From assembly GCF_047663525.1 (NCBI RefSeq), contig NC_092590.1:12730001-12794000 (forward strand): 64,000 bases of DNA, read 5' to 3'. The stretch is from Anas platyrhynchos (lineage: Eukaryota > Chordata > Aves > Anseriformes > Anatidae). This document shows, in pieces, positions 26,070 through 39,151 of the stretch. The translations under genes were made by a program, and so were the position numbers. The first letter of the stretch is position 1, and each line of letters starts with the position of its first letter. The notes beneath the pieces were generated by a model. That model saw nothing but the letters and a program-made list of their open reading frames with translations. It did not search any database and was not told the origin of the DNA.

Positions 26070-28042
26070 CAAAACAAAAAACATAGTTTTTCACAGTGCA
26101 GATGGGGGACTGAGGAGTTTTTCCTTCCATTACTTAGAATGCTGGATTTTTGACAACAGAGGTCTCTACATGACGGTGTCTCAAGTGGGCAAAACGCATG
26201 CTGTCCAACTATGATTTACAAGTGGACAGGGACATCTACTGTCTCTCAGGACAAGCAAAAGCACTGCACACCTTGCAGACACTGGAAATGTTCACTTCTG
26301 CGTCCTCCAGATTTCTTCATAAAGTTTCCAGTTTAGCAATATTTTTTTCCCCTTTTCTGTACTAGTACTACCTGAAACTCAACATTGTAGTTCTCAGATA
26401 ATGAAGTAGTTTTCAATCACTTTGGATGTACATATATATTAAAAGATTTAGTTTGTTCCTCACATTTCATTCCTTTACAAAACACAGCGGGAGGATGAAA
26501 TAAAGGAAAAACCAACCTCATCTTCTTTCCTTTAAAGTTTAGCAAAGAAAAAAACAAAAAACTATTCCGAACACAACCTTTTCTTTCATTTAGAAATCTA
26601 TGTGGAATTGTTTAGGAAGCACTACTCCTGACATTTCGCAATGAATACAAATAAAAAATAAAGCCTACAAGCACTACAAACATTTACAAAAGCATGCTTA
26701 CAATAAAACTATAGAGTCCTCTAAAATGTCAAGTATTTTTGGTAAACTCCTTGTAGGGTTATTTTTTTTTTGGTTGTTATTCACATATGGAAAAAAAAAT
26801 CATAAGCTTAAATACGCATCAGCATTGCAAATATTTAATCACTTCTTACAGCTTATTATTAGAAATTTGTTTAGCTTTTCTTTAAACACTTCAAACAATA
26901 GTTTCCACTACTCCCTTGATAGACCAAAATATTCCACAGCCTACTACAACAGCCAGAAAGACTTCCTGAAATTCTGCCAAAATTTTCTTTTCTTTACATC
27001 ACCTTGCTCCTCCTGGTTGTACTCCTCTTTCTCATTTATATATAAAATTCTCCCACAGTAAAAATTAGACTGCTTCAAGATGCTTGCCTCCAGAAAAGCT
27101 ATGCTTCATTCATCTCTAGACCAGCCTTCCTCATACCTTAAATGCTGTCCCTTCCTCTCAAATGACCACACAAAATCAGAAGTAGAGAAAAGTCAAAAAC
27201 ACCCTCCAAAGTCATCCTTTCTTCTTACACACACTGACACATGACCCAAGCTTATTACGTGTCAGAGGTTTCAGGGGATTTTTGTTTTAAAGACTATGCC
27301 TTGTAATAAATCTGTGCATAAAGTTTGAAAACACAATAACAAAATCACATCACTTACCTGAGGCATGTTTGAAAACTTTGGAATTCTCAGAAGTTTTCTT
27401 TTTAAAGAAAACAACAACTAGGCTGGTAATTTGCAAGTTCTGTTTGCCAAACAGCACATTTATTTTCTGTTAAATAACACATGTAGAAAACTAACCACAT
27501 TGTAAAATATAATTCATTTTGCCTGCAGCTTCCCTCTTTTATATGATACAAAATTAAACACTTCCTTGGCTTCAGACATAATGGCAGTGATGCTTTTGGT
27601 ACAAAGTACTTGTAGGTATCTCCACTGGTAGCTCCCACTGCCTGCAATTGCTTGCAATCCTAGCTGCTGACTTTAAAACATCTCCCTTTACTGATAATCT
27701 CTTCTGACCCTGTTGTGTGCTGAAGGATAGCAGGTGTCTTTCATAGGAAATTAAGCAGTGTCTTCTGTGCTCATTTGCTGTGATTTTTTTTTCCCTTTCC
27801 TACTATTTGTATGGAAAATGGATGATTTTACTTCTGAGGAGAAAGTGGCAAATGCAGTTTGTGCACTTCAGCATGAATGAAGTACAAGCCTTCCCCTTTT
27901 CCCTGAGCAAACAGCCTCTCCCTCTAAAGTGAAAGCTGATGATACATCTTCCCTCAGGCATATGTTTTCCAAGGCAAGATGACTAAATAGAAGGTTGCTG
28001 CTCTTGCAAGGCCAGTAACGCTTACTCATTTAAAAAAAAAAA

Positions 28043-28082
28043 GTTCCCCTTCCTTACTGATGGTTCCCTTTCCTTACTGGTG
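28043..28082. repeat. 20-bp tandem duplication
   Basis: Two adjacent copies of GTTCCCCTTCCTTACTGATG-like sequence differing at two positions. A local duplication in HPGDS intron 1 with no evident function. Confidence 0.75.
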
Positions 28083-29134
28083 CAATGCAAATTGTCTGTG
28101 TTGCATGCTCTATTAATAACACTATGAACTTTGTGTACATAAAAAGGATGATAGATAACATACAAGATCTACTTTAAGGCTGAAACATTCTCAATGAGAA
28201 AGACCTTTGCATTAGAAGTGGATGTGGGTTCTTTTAGCCAATACATTCAAGTCTCAGCTGAGCCCACAGGTCCCACATATTAAAGTGCTATGTGCACAGA
28301 GTTTAAACCAGCTTATTTTTGGTTTAAAGAGGCCTTATGTGTTCATCTTTTCTACATCATCTTTGCTGTACAATCCAGCTGATGAGTGTTTTCTCTTGTT
28401 GCTTCTTACACTAAGAAAAACATTGAACCATCCTGCAAAGTGACTCCAAACATGAACTGAGGGAAGAAATTCACTTGAAACCTAACAAAGTCATTTCAAG
28501 CCTTCTTTGGGTTCTGTACAAGGATTTATAAGAATTTGATGGTGTTTATTTCAGAACAACAGTGTAGACTAGCTGCCACAGCAAATTTTGTTTCTAAAAT
28601 AACTTGTCAGTTGCCTATGCAAATAAAGTAATAATAGTTAATAAGCCAAATTTCAACACTTAACCAGTTCTTTTGACTTTGTCTTGAATGAAATCTCCAT
28701 AAGCACTAGAGGCTGAGCAGGGCAAGCTTGAACAAAATTACTACACAAGAAGCTATTTTCTGTTACACTATATGATTTTAGATTATAGATTTCACTCTGA
28801 GAAACACTTCAGAAATGGCCTGGGCTTGAAGTCACAACAGAAGTAAGTGTAGGCTGAGAGTTCTTCAAACCACTGAAAAATCAAGCCATCTTTCTGGAGC
28901 TATCTAAGGAGCAACTGCAGGTTGAACTGTAGTTGCCCGTGTCTGAATATTGTGGCTGACAACTGCAGAGCAAAGTGACTAACACAGTGATTGCAAATTA
29001 CAACACACCATAGCTTAGCGTAATATGTCCAGTGTGTTGTACGAGCATGTTTCACAAACACACACACAGTGTATTTTGGTAAAAAGGAGTTCGGTTGCTC
29101 ATGTCTAAAGTAACCCGGTGACTTCCCTTTCAAG

Positions 29135-29268
29135 GATGCCCCACTACAAGCTGACATACTTCAATCTGCGAGGAAGAGCAGAAATCAGCCGCTACCTGTT
29201 TGCCTATTCAGGCACGAAGTACGAAGACCACAGGATAGAAGCAGCAGACTGGCCCAAAATCAAACCAA
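29135..29268 (+). CDS. HPGDS: HPGDS first coding exon
   Basis: Acceptor TTTCAAG at 29128-29134, start codon at 29136, donor GTAAGT at 29269. It encodes residues 1-44, ending in Lys-Ile-Lys-Pro, with one base left over (phase 1). It carries catalytic Tyr8, Arg14 and Trp39. One untranslated base precedes the ATG, which implies an upstream leader exon. Confidence 0.95.
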
Positions 29269-32200
29269 GTAAGTAGCACAGATTCTTGTATCTAAAGCTC
29301 CCCTAGATATGATGTCAAAATGCAACTGGGGAGGTACCTATGTGTTTCATGACCAGAGAGACATGTTCAACTCTTAGATTCTATGTAAGATATGCAAATT
29401 TTATTGCAAAGATTCAAGATAGCCAAAATGCCATTCCTGATGTTCAGACCTAAATCTGCAAGTAATCAAAAATGAGTGACCTGCTGTCATCCAGATGGGC
29501 TGTTACTCCCAATCAATTCAGTTCAGGTTTTGTCTGTCTAAAGCAGACCAAATACGTGCTAATCTTCCTGAGTACTGTAGAGGGTTTGGTCTCAAAAACC
29601 ACACTGCAGCCTTCACCCCAGTTTTACAAAGCCAGGTTGGAAAAGAACTGCCAAGAAGGACACACCTTTGCAATGAGAAAGGTCTTCAAAGGAAAGTGAT
29701 GAGAGAAAATAAATCAGATGACTTAATGACGAAGGAAAAAAAGGATCAAAAGAGGTATGTCAGTATTGCTGTTCCCAAGAACAGCACAGCCCTACAAAGC
29801 CTTCTGAGAGCACGCTGCAGGCTACCGTGTTCTGTCCCAAGTTTTTTTAGTTAAAGAAGCCTCCTTTGAAGCTGGGTGTTACTTCTGCTCATTATATTAA
29901 CCTCAGTTCAAATGAAACCAAGCTTGAGCTGGGAGACTGGGTAGATGAAATCAGAAACATTCGTGCCTTCATTTTGTGGAGTTGTCACATGCTTTGTATA
30001 TAGGCTATGAAGGTTTAAACATCCAGAAGGAAGAATAGCACCTTAAATTTGGGGAAAATGCACAACTAATGCACAATGTAATTCCCATTAATTAAGCAAT
30101 GTTTCTTAGTAGGTTTTGATGCCCTTTAAATAAGTCCAGTCAGCAGACTACCTAATTCTTGTAGGGTGAAATTAAATTCAACCCTTTCCCAAAAAGTTCT
30201 CAGTGACTTGAATGACAAGTATGCAAGCACTTGCTGCTGTCCTGTAGCAGTTGAAGTAAACGATGATCTTCAAATCCAGAAAACATTAGCTAACAACCCA
30301 CAAAGAGTTTAAGCAAAACAGTGGAAAGAGGCTATTTTTGGTTAGAGATGACTGACTTTGGAAACCTTTTCTTTGAGCTTAAAGCTTGCTGACCATGTGG
30401 TATAGCCTCTCTCACTCTCCCCCCACCTCCCCACTCAGGGAAGTGAAGCAGAAGCTAGAGGCAAGACTGAGAATTCAAATGAATTGAGGAAAAATCTTGT
30501 TTTTGACCTTTTTCATATTTAGCTATGCACATATTCAGATGCACACAGCAACTTAGGTTCTGAAACAAAGCTCAGAGAATATTAGCAACGTGAAAAGCCA
30601 GTATACAAAATTTTAGAATTTAAGCAAGACAAAGCATAGATAGTGACTTAAAGGCTACAGAGGTATTTATATCTCAGGAAAAGTTATTCAAATAGCAGGT
30701 CTATTAGCCAAGGCATTGCATCTCTAATTGAATATGCCCAGAGTCCAAGTCAACACACTAAATAATGCAGGAAAATTCTTCCTGTGCACAATTCTTCAGC
30801 GTTCATAGGATGAACCTCCCTGTGAGGCATTATATATCCTATCCACTACAGTGTATGCCCCGCTGCAACCCCGTTACCACCAAAAGACTTGGAGCAGAGG
30901 CACCTTAGAAATCCTAAGTCACGCTGTCTGTAGCTGTATCTGCTGCCTTAATGAATGATTGTTAGGGCATCTAACCTTTGGATGTCTTTCTTTCTTTCTC
31001 TTTCTGTGATGTGAAAAGTTTGTGAGAAGATTTACTAAGGGTTAATTAGGATTTTTCATTTTTTTCTGCCTTAATGGCCTTTCATAGCAGCCTCCACTGT
31101 GACTGAAGCCTGGATGAAATTTCACAGTAGATGAGAAATTCAGTACAATGATTTCCAAGAACATGCTACCGCTCTCTGATTAAGGAAACCATTTGTGCAA
31201 AATTTATTCTGGTTTAGAAATTTCAGGCTTTGCTTTCAGTCAGTCAGTGGATGGGAACTGGAATGAATCACGCTAATTGACGAGGAAAACTCTCAAATAT
31301 CAAGAAATAGTTAGCTGTATTACTGAAAGTGCTAATACATCTCATACCTGGATGCTATACTTCTGCCTCAGTAAGACTTGGTAATGGAGTTTTTTGCCAC
31401 CAGTGATGCCTGCATTGCAGACAGTTTGCAAGAGATTCAACTAAAACCAGAGTTAAGACACCTTGTTCTTGCAAAACAATGTAGCATTGCTAAGGAAATT
31501 GCCTGTAGACCAAAAAGCTGATGACTACCACGTCCTCCTCCTCTGTGGAGCAATTGTTACTCACAGTAATTCCAGACAAACTAATTTTCCCCAAGCAAAC
31601 CATGAAGCGGAACTCTGCATAAATGGTAGCAACAGGGCTTTAAGGCAAACAGCCTTTCATCTTATCAGATCAATGGTCACTGACCCAATATAAGTACCTA
31701 AACACTGGCTTTATGTCATGACTTAGCATGAGAAACAATTGCCTCTCAGCTATGTTGTGTAGGGTTTGTGTGTCTTAACACGACAATAACATTTCATATG
31801 GCAGATGAAACCTTTCACTGTAAGGCAAACAAGCCACTTGCATTCCCTCTTAACCTGAATTTTCAAAATGTGCCTCAGTTCCTTCCATGGAGGAGTGGAT
31901 TGAAGAGGGAATGGCCATCAGAAAAAATAGCAGTCCTTGGGAAAGCGAGTTACAGGAACTTGGCCAAAAATTTTCAATTTTCCCTCCAACCCGTTGAGTA
32001 CACACAGGCATAGTTCACTCTGCTGATGGATTTTCTCACTATTGTCATTTCTAGTCTAGAGATGACTTCTTGTGAAGCTCAGGTATATTTTTTCCCATTT
32101 TGCCTGCGTTGTGTCTGCTCCCATAAGAACAATTCTCAATTAGCAGATTCTAGTCGATCTCAGCCTGGTGAAAACAAAAAGGGTGCTAAAACAGTAGGGG

Positions 32201-35200
32201 GAATTACAGCTACATTTTGATGCAACAACAGCTAAAATAGCAGCGATTTGGTACACCACTTATTTTGTAGGCCTCAAAAACGATTAAAATTTGCCCAGTT
32301 CATTGCACATTGAGGTTAAGAAGTAACACACGGTCAAACTGCTTTCTATTAAGAACTATGCACATTTGCATACAGTATGTTTGCATTTACCCATTTATCT
32401 TTGGTAGATCTAAAACCATTTTAGACTGCAAAGCCTTCAAGTACAAGGATAGTCTCTTCATGATTCAAGGGAACAAGTCAAATTCTTTGACTTTCTCTAA
32501 GAGCACAAGGAGTTGTCTCCACAGAGGAGAGGTTTGCTTCATCAGTTACCAAAACATTAAAGTACAGTTTCACAACAAACACCACCCTCCCACCCAAATC
32601 ATCATCCCACACTAGTTAGAAAATACTGCCACTCTTCTGAGCAAGAGACTTCATTATTTCTTTTCTGTAAAATTGAAAAGAAGATAGGAAATGCCTGCAT
32701 TGAGATTAACGTGCAGTAAGTTCATTTAGTAAGCAGACTTGCAGCTGCTGTAAGTTTAATTTTGGACTGGACAGAAAAGTGTGATGTTTTTGTTGTTTGT
32801 TTTGGCATTTTCAAGTGGCTCTCACCAGCAAGCTTGTCGTTTTAGCTTCTTCAGTCAAATAAGTTACTCCTTGCTCCTAGAAATACTGTCTCACTTGATT
32901 TTGTTTACACCCAAGTGGTAGGAGTTTATTTTTCAGGGGAGAGGTTTTATGTTTATGTTAATTTTATGTTTTATAAAATGAAAAACATATGTCATTTGGC
33001 TTATATGCTCTAGAATAATTTTTTCTGTAGCTCAACATTTTTTGATTTTCCTGTTGTTACCAATCAGATAGTTTTTGGTAAATTTTCCATTTCAGGCAAA
33101 ATTTGTCTTTTTTATATGAACAAGTTTAGGAAAGCTAATATGCAAGTAGTAGTGTTGATCAGCTTAGTACATAATGTAATAAATAAATAAATAAGCATAC
33201 CTGAATCTCAAGCAGGAACTTTACATAACCTGTTGCTCTATATAAAGTCAATTGTCAAAATAAGTAAGCAAGCTCATTTTTTCCATTTCCTTTTGAGCAG
33301 ACTGACTTGAATGTACCACATTTAAACTACAGTCAATTCAAGATCTATGCACGATCAATTAATAGGCACTGTCAAGATCTGTATTACCACATAACAGACT
33401 CCTCACAAAAAAGTGCCATTGCACTGACAAAAGACATGATAAAGCAGAGAATCCCCTGCAATCGTGCACAGAGTTAGCATCCCCTTGAAATATTGGGCTA
33501 GCGTGCAGGAACAGCCACTGCTCTGTCCCTCATTCAAGGAATTTGAAGCAATGACGATTACGCAGACTTTATAGTCATAGCAAATGATGCTTTAATTGCA
33601 CTAGTAGTTGTAAACATCCCATAAACTGCTTAGGGGGTGGAATGGTTCGTGAAAGGTCGTCAGGAAACTTGACAGAATAATTGCACTGAAAATATTTCCA
33701 ACCTAATAAGTGAATCTTTAGACATATCTGGCAGCAGACAAGAACTTTGTGAGGGAGCACCCACCCCATTTCCTGAAGACTGGCTGCTACATAGCTCTAG
33801 CTAAAATGGGTATACCAATAACTAGCACTGGGTAAAAGATAGGGCATAGCAGTGTCTTCCAATGGAAATCTGAGTTGTAATAGCTGCACCACTAAAGCTG
33901 GACCTACATCTCTAAAAGTTATGGATGCTGGATGTCTCCAACTCCAGTCTGGCCACTTCTCAGGAGCCTTGCTCCTCTTCTGGCCTTACAAAAAGTAAAT
34001 ATTTTGTATGTTTCTATTGGAAGATGCGAAGTATTTGATGTGTTTTTCATGATCCAATTTAAATATTAATGGAAGGGGAAAGTAGTAATGGTCAGTTTTC
34101 AATGCAAAGGAGAATCTATTTCATCGAAGACACTGTAGTAAGAAGCATAGCTTTGACACTCATTTTCCCCCATTTTTGACCAGTCCATGTACCTTACTAT
34201 GACATCAATCTCAGCTGCTTGATCACACCATTAACAACATTAAAAATTATAACAATGTCCTGTTCTGTATAAGGAAGAAAAATAACCAAATCACATTCTG
34301 AAGACACAAGAAAGGAAATAATATCTTCCATTTACCATCTGTTATGCTTTAAAGACTTCACTGCTTAGTAACGATAACAATATATTCACTACCTCTTTAC
34401 CAAAAAAGAGCCCCATTATCCCATTATAAATCACACAATAATAAATCTTTATTTAAAATCCATGGGACAATGTGCAATAAAATCTACTCTGATTTATTAA
34501 TTTTATACTGCATTATGAGTCATGTAAGTACGAATATTTCTACACAAAGCAATAGCTGTATTGGTGTATTTTTAATCTTAAAAATTAGGGTGTTTTTTTT
34601 CCAGGAAAGGGTAACCGTATCTTAACGTAAACAGATCAACAGCATGAAGAGGCATTAATGATGTTTTCAAGGAGGGTATAGAAAATTACTAGAATTCCTG
34701 TGGGCCACCAGAAAAATAAAATAATCCAGAAAAGGCCAAATCTCTGAGAAGCAGAACTGCCACACTGCTACCCTGAAGCTGTCTTTTGCACCTTCACCCA
34801 TGTTCCTCAACTGTCAAAAAGATGTTTCATTTCCTTTTGCTGTCATCAAGCAAGCAAACAAGCTGGCTTTCATTTTCCTTCTAATGAGCAACAGAGTAAA
34901 ACGCCAGTCAAAGCTGTGGCTGTTCGACTTCCCTTCCATGTGTAAACTCAGTGGAAAACAGTCTGTTTGGTTCCTGGATTAAGCAATTTCAGTTTCCCAA
35001 CCTGAACTGTCATTGCTGTGTTTTGACAACTATTGCTACAGAGGCTGGCTTAGTCACGTTGACCTAGTCAAATCTGCTTCGGACCAGCCACACTCTCACT
35101 GGGGCCAGTTAACTCCTTCAGGGTAGCCCTCAGTGCTCCTGAGCTGGCTATGCTTCATCTATGACCCTCTCACCAAGCTCAGCCTTGGTTTGGTCTGGGG

Positions 35201-38200
35201 TGTTTGGAAAACCACTGTAAGCAGACAGTGCTGGCAGTGACATACTCACCCACTCTACTCACATGTGCTTGAAGGATGTGCTGGTATCCGACATGAACAA
35301 ATAGTTCATGTCTCCATGGCTTTTGACACACTGGTGCCCAGGGCATTCTGCACTGTAAGTCCACAGCACAGAACCAAAGCCTTTCTCATTTTCACCACCA
35401 GAGAGCTTTTCAGTTCAGCATGCTGGGATGCTCTTTTCCTGTCTGGATTCTCATTGAAGCAATATGTAGATTTCTCAAGACCTTGCTGCTCCCTGGATAA
35501 GAAACATGTGAAGTCTTCTATGCAACAAGTCAGTTGTTGTTTCAGTAACAACAAGCATTGTATGTTTTGTCCCTGGGGTAAAGCAGTTAACTCTCTTTGC
35601 ACTCTCTTGCTTCTGCTAGTCATCAGCATTGATATTTATACTGGCCTCACAGTGCACTGAACTTGGGGAAAAAAAAAAAAAAAAAGGTACTGTGCTCAGA
35701 TGCAGAGAAAATCCACACAAGAATCCTGGACATTTTGTGCAGCTGCCAATTTAATTTTGCAGATATAGATTTGACATTTAAGTTCTCGTACCTAACATGA
35801 CTCTCACATATTGCATGCTAAACCACAGAGCCATGTGGCAACTTTATTATTATTTTTGCAAACAGGTCACAAGTGCATCAGGCTTCATTATTTTTCTCCT
35901 TTCATTATTCATCTGCTTTAGAAGAAAGTGTTCCAAATCACTCACCAGGAGATCCCATACAATCTGGGGTGCACTTTCTTAGCACAGGGGGAATAGGAGT
36001 CAGAAAAGCAGAGAGGTCAGTAGCATTCATGGAAAACAGGCGTACATCTAATAGGCAGCTGAACTGAGCTACCTGCAGGAGCAACAAAAAATTAAATCAC
36101 TAAACACACTGAGTTGAACTGACACATGGATTCCTCCATCTCCCATAGCTTACGCTAATAAGGAGTCCGATCCAAGCCATATCTAAAATGATAATTAAAA
36201 CAAATGACCTGAGGAAACGGCATGGAGCTGGGACAGGGGAGGGTCAGGCTGGGGGTTAGGGAAAGGTTCTGCACCCAGAGGGTGGTCGGGCAATGGGACA
36301 GGCTCCCCAGGGCAGTGGTCACAGCACCGAGCTGCTGGAGTTCAAGAAGCATTTGGACTGTGCTCTCAGACATGTGGTCTGATTTTTGGTGGTCCTCTGG
36401 GGACCCAGGATTTGGACTCGATGAATTTTGTGGGTACTTTCCAACTCAGGATTTTCTATGATTCCATGATTCACAGGAAGAATGTATATGCAAGACTGAA
36501 GCAATTTAGACTGCTTTTAGGAAACCTAGTTAAGCAATGCACAGAGTCTTTTTTGTAGATCAGGCTCATTAAGAACTAAATCCTGGAATAGCAGTGGCAT
36601 TCCAGCAGTCCCATAAAGACAGTTCTCCTGGGTTTGAAAACACCTTGCACCTTTCCAAAGGCCCATGTTCTCACTTTTCCATCACCAACTTTTTATATTG
36701 CAAGCCAGTCTTAAGATGAGCACGCATCTTATTTACAAAACATGTAATGAAGATGAAGACCAGATACAAAGCATTTGGCTTGATAGATCAGCACTTACAA
36801 TCCCATACACCAAATTTACAGTATAACATCCTTTGAAACACAGAGATTTAAAATTCCTCTGGGAAACAGCTGCAGGTCCCCACGAGTGGATTCTTACCAC
36901 CCTAAAGGAGACAATTTCACATTACTTTGCATGTGATGACATTCAGGGAAGCCCTGTACTTACAGAGCAATCAGAGAAATCCCCCACCCCATCAGCCAAC
37001 TCTGCTGGCATTCTTAAATCACAGGCTAGCGAAGACTTTTGTAGTGACCAGAATAGGTGAGGGAACCAGAATAGATGTCTAGAGTGTTCCCTCTATGCTA
37101 CACATGATTTATTGGACCTTGAATTCTCTGCCACGTATCATATTGGTGACCCCGTGGTCACCTACTTCTCAATTTTTCCAGCTTTCCCTGTTTTTCCCGG
37201 CTTCAGCTTTGTTCCAAGGTTCCAGCCCCATTTGATAGCATGCTGGCCAAAACGTAGCACAACAGCAGCCCAAGTTTTCACATACATTATATTACTAAAT
37301 CAATGGCTCAAAAGTTAGATTTATTTCTTATATCAAACTCTTACACATATCCATCATGCCTGCTTAGTTTGCCTTCCCCTATCTTTAATGTCTGAATGCT
37401 TTTTCCCCCATAACTGAGTTTTTATTTTGAATGCAAACCAAGTCAAGTAGATTTTAATATCTCCTTAGTATTTGTGTCAGTGTGAGATTTGTATTTGTTT
37501 CTCGGTGAGATAAGCTTTCACACCATCTGTTTTGGAGAACTGTCACGTGAAATGGCTCATCACAAGATAAGTTCAGAAATCCAGATACTTCTCTGAATCA
37601 CTGCTGTTGAATTTAAATCAACAGCAAGCAAAAAAGTAACTTTGTAGTCTTGGCCCAATCTTGCTTTTCATAGCTCAGCTGGATCCTGCACTACAAAATC
37701 TTCAGCAGTGCTTTGCCTGACCTTGACAGTCACTCTCCTGGGAACAAGAAAGCAGGGAAGAAAAAGAAAAATAAGTCTCTATTGAAAAGTCTCCCTGCAT
37801 GAGGAATTCAGGATATCTAGGGGCACATTCAGGCTTCGGAGCAGGAGGCTAGGAAATAGGAAATGCAATACTTGATTTCTACACTACAGCTGCCTTCTTG
37901 CATTGTGATCTGGTTACCTCCTTAACCTTACTTTTCTTCTTTTTAGACCATGTCTATAACATTTCCCTACAGAAATACTGTGAAACTCCTAAGTGCTCTA
38001 ATCATGCTTTCCCTCCAAGGGTGAAAATGGTAAAAGTGCAACTGCTACAGACTCCCACTGTTAAGGGTTGTGATTAAATTTTATTTTAATTTTCCTCTCT
38101 CCAAGCTATCCCGTTTGGAAAAATCCCTATTCTGGAAGTAGACGGAGTTATCATTCACCAGAGCCTGGCAATAGCAAGATACCTTGCCAGAGAATCAGGT

Positions 38201-39117
38201 AACACATTTGACAATTTTTTTGCCCTGTTCTGCACCAGCCTTTCACATTTTTGAAAAAAATAATAAATAAATAAATAAAATAAAAAGTCCAATCACAGCA
38301 AAAACAGAAGCAAACAGTTTGACAAGCCCAACCAGGCAGAAGGATGTCTGCAGGACACTGGAGCTGTATGACAATATTTAGAGCCACTCAAATGTCACAT
38401 AAAGACTAAAAACCAACCAACCAACCAACCAAAAAAACAAAAAGCATGGTTCAAAGTAACAGTCTGCAGCATGAAGTGCCACAATGTTCGGTTGAAGTCA
38501 CTTGGCAGAGCTTTGTATTTGCACCATAGGTATGTACATTTAGAGGAAAACTCACAAATAATCCCCTTCACATCTGAGTTTCCCTCTGCTTTAAATGCCT
38601 GGGCTTCGGCCTGACTTTCCCGGCCAACTAACTTTATTCTCCTGTCTCTGCATGACAGAAAACCTGTCCCTGTGACTCCTTATGGCTCTCCGGGTACTTT
38701 TCCAGACAGCTAAACTTTGAGCTGTCTTACTAACCAGGAAACACCAGGGCGAGGAGCCTTTGAAAGCATGTATTGGGTCTGGCACTACAGATTATCACAG
38801 CCAGCAGACAGAGCACTCTGAAGCAGATTTAGGCAACTATTCTGTGCTGGCAGAGAGATTAGATCAGATGGTGACTTCACTCATCTTTAAATACTACATG
38901 CTAGGAAAGCACTCAACCGGCTAGATCAAGCGATATAAGACTCTTTAGTGATGTCAGTAATCAAAGAGAGTAGTCAGGGCTTGCTTTAGGCCAGCTAGCT
39001 GTCATTCAGACTCATCTGCAAACCTAGTCTGTTTGAAGGCAGATGTGTTGGTGGTGTGCTGAACATCAGCAAACTGAAGACGGGCTGGGAAGTGAGTGCT
39101 ATCTTTTTTTTTTTTTC

Positions 39118-39151
<34 letters not shown>

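Larger units (their letters stand above)
18841..29134 (+). other. HPGDS: HPGDS intron 1 (proposed)
   Basis: About 10.3 kb of AT-rich non-coding sequence between the proposed leader exon and the first coding exon. It holds poly(A) runs near 23.65 and 26.05 kb, a possible decayed CR1 tail near 21.88 kb, a perfect 13-bp tandem duplication at 20279-20304 and an imperfect 20-bp tandem duplication at 28043-28082. ORFs within it (for example 140 codons at 23140-23562) resemble no protein I know and are best read as chance. Confidence 0.5.
29269..38105 (+). other. HPGDS: HPGDS intron 2
   Basis: An 8.8-kb intron with donor GTAAGT and a pyrimidine-rich acceptor ending CCAAG before the exon at 38106. 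It contains a sense-oriented CR1 fragment (36205-36472), a poly(A) run at 35669-35685, a short (AAAT)n near 33.18 kb and otherwise unremarkable AT-rich sequence. ORFs inside (such as 35265-35660) are chance frames. Confidence 0.9.

Noticed and set aside
36222..36461. 79-codon ORF Met-Glu-Leu-Gly-Gln-Gly-Arg
   Set aside because: Part of the CR1 3' region, a known spurious frame in avian repeats.
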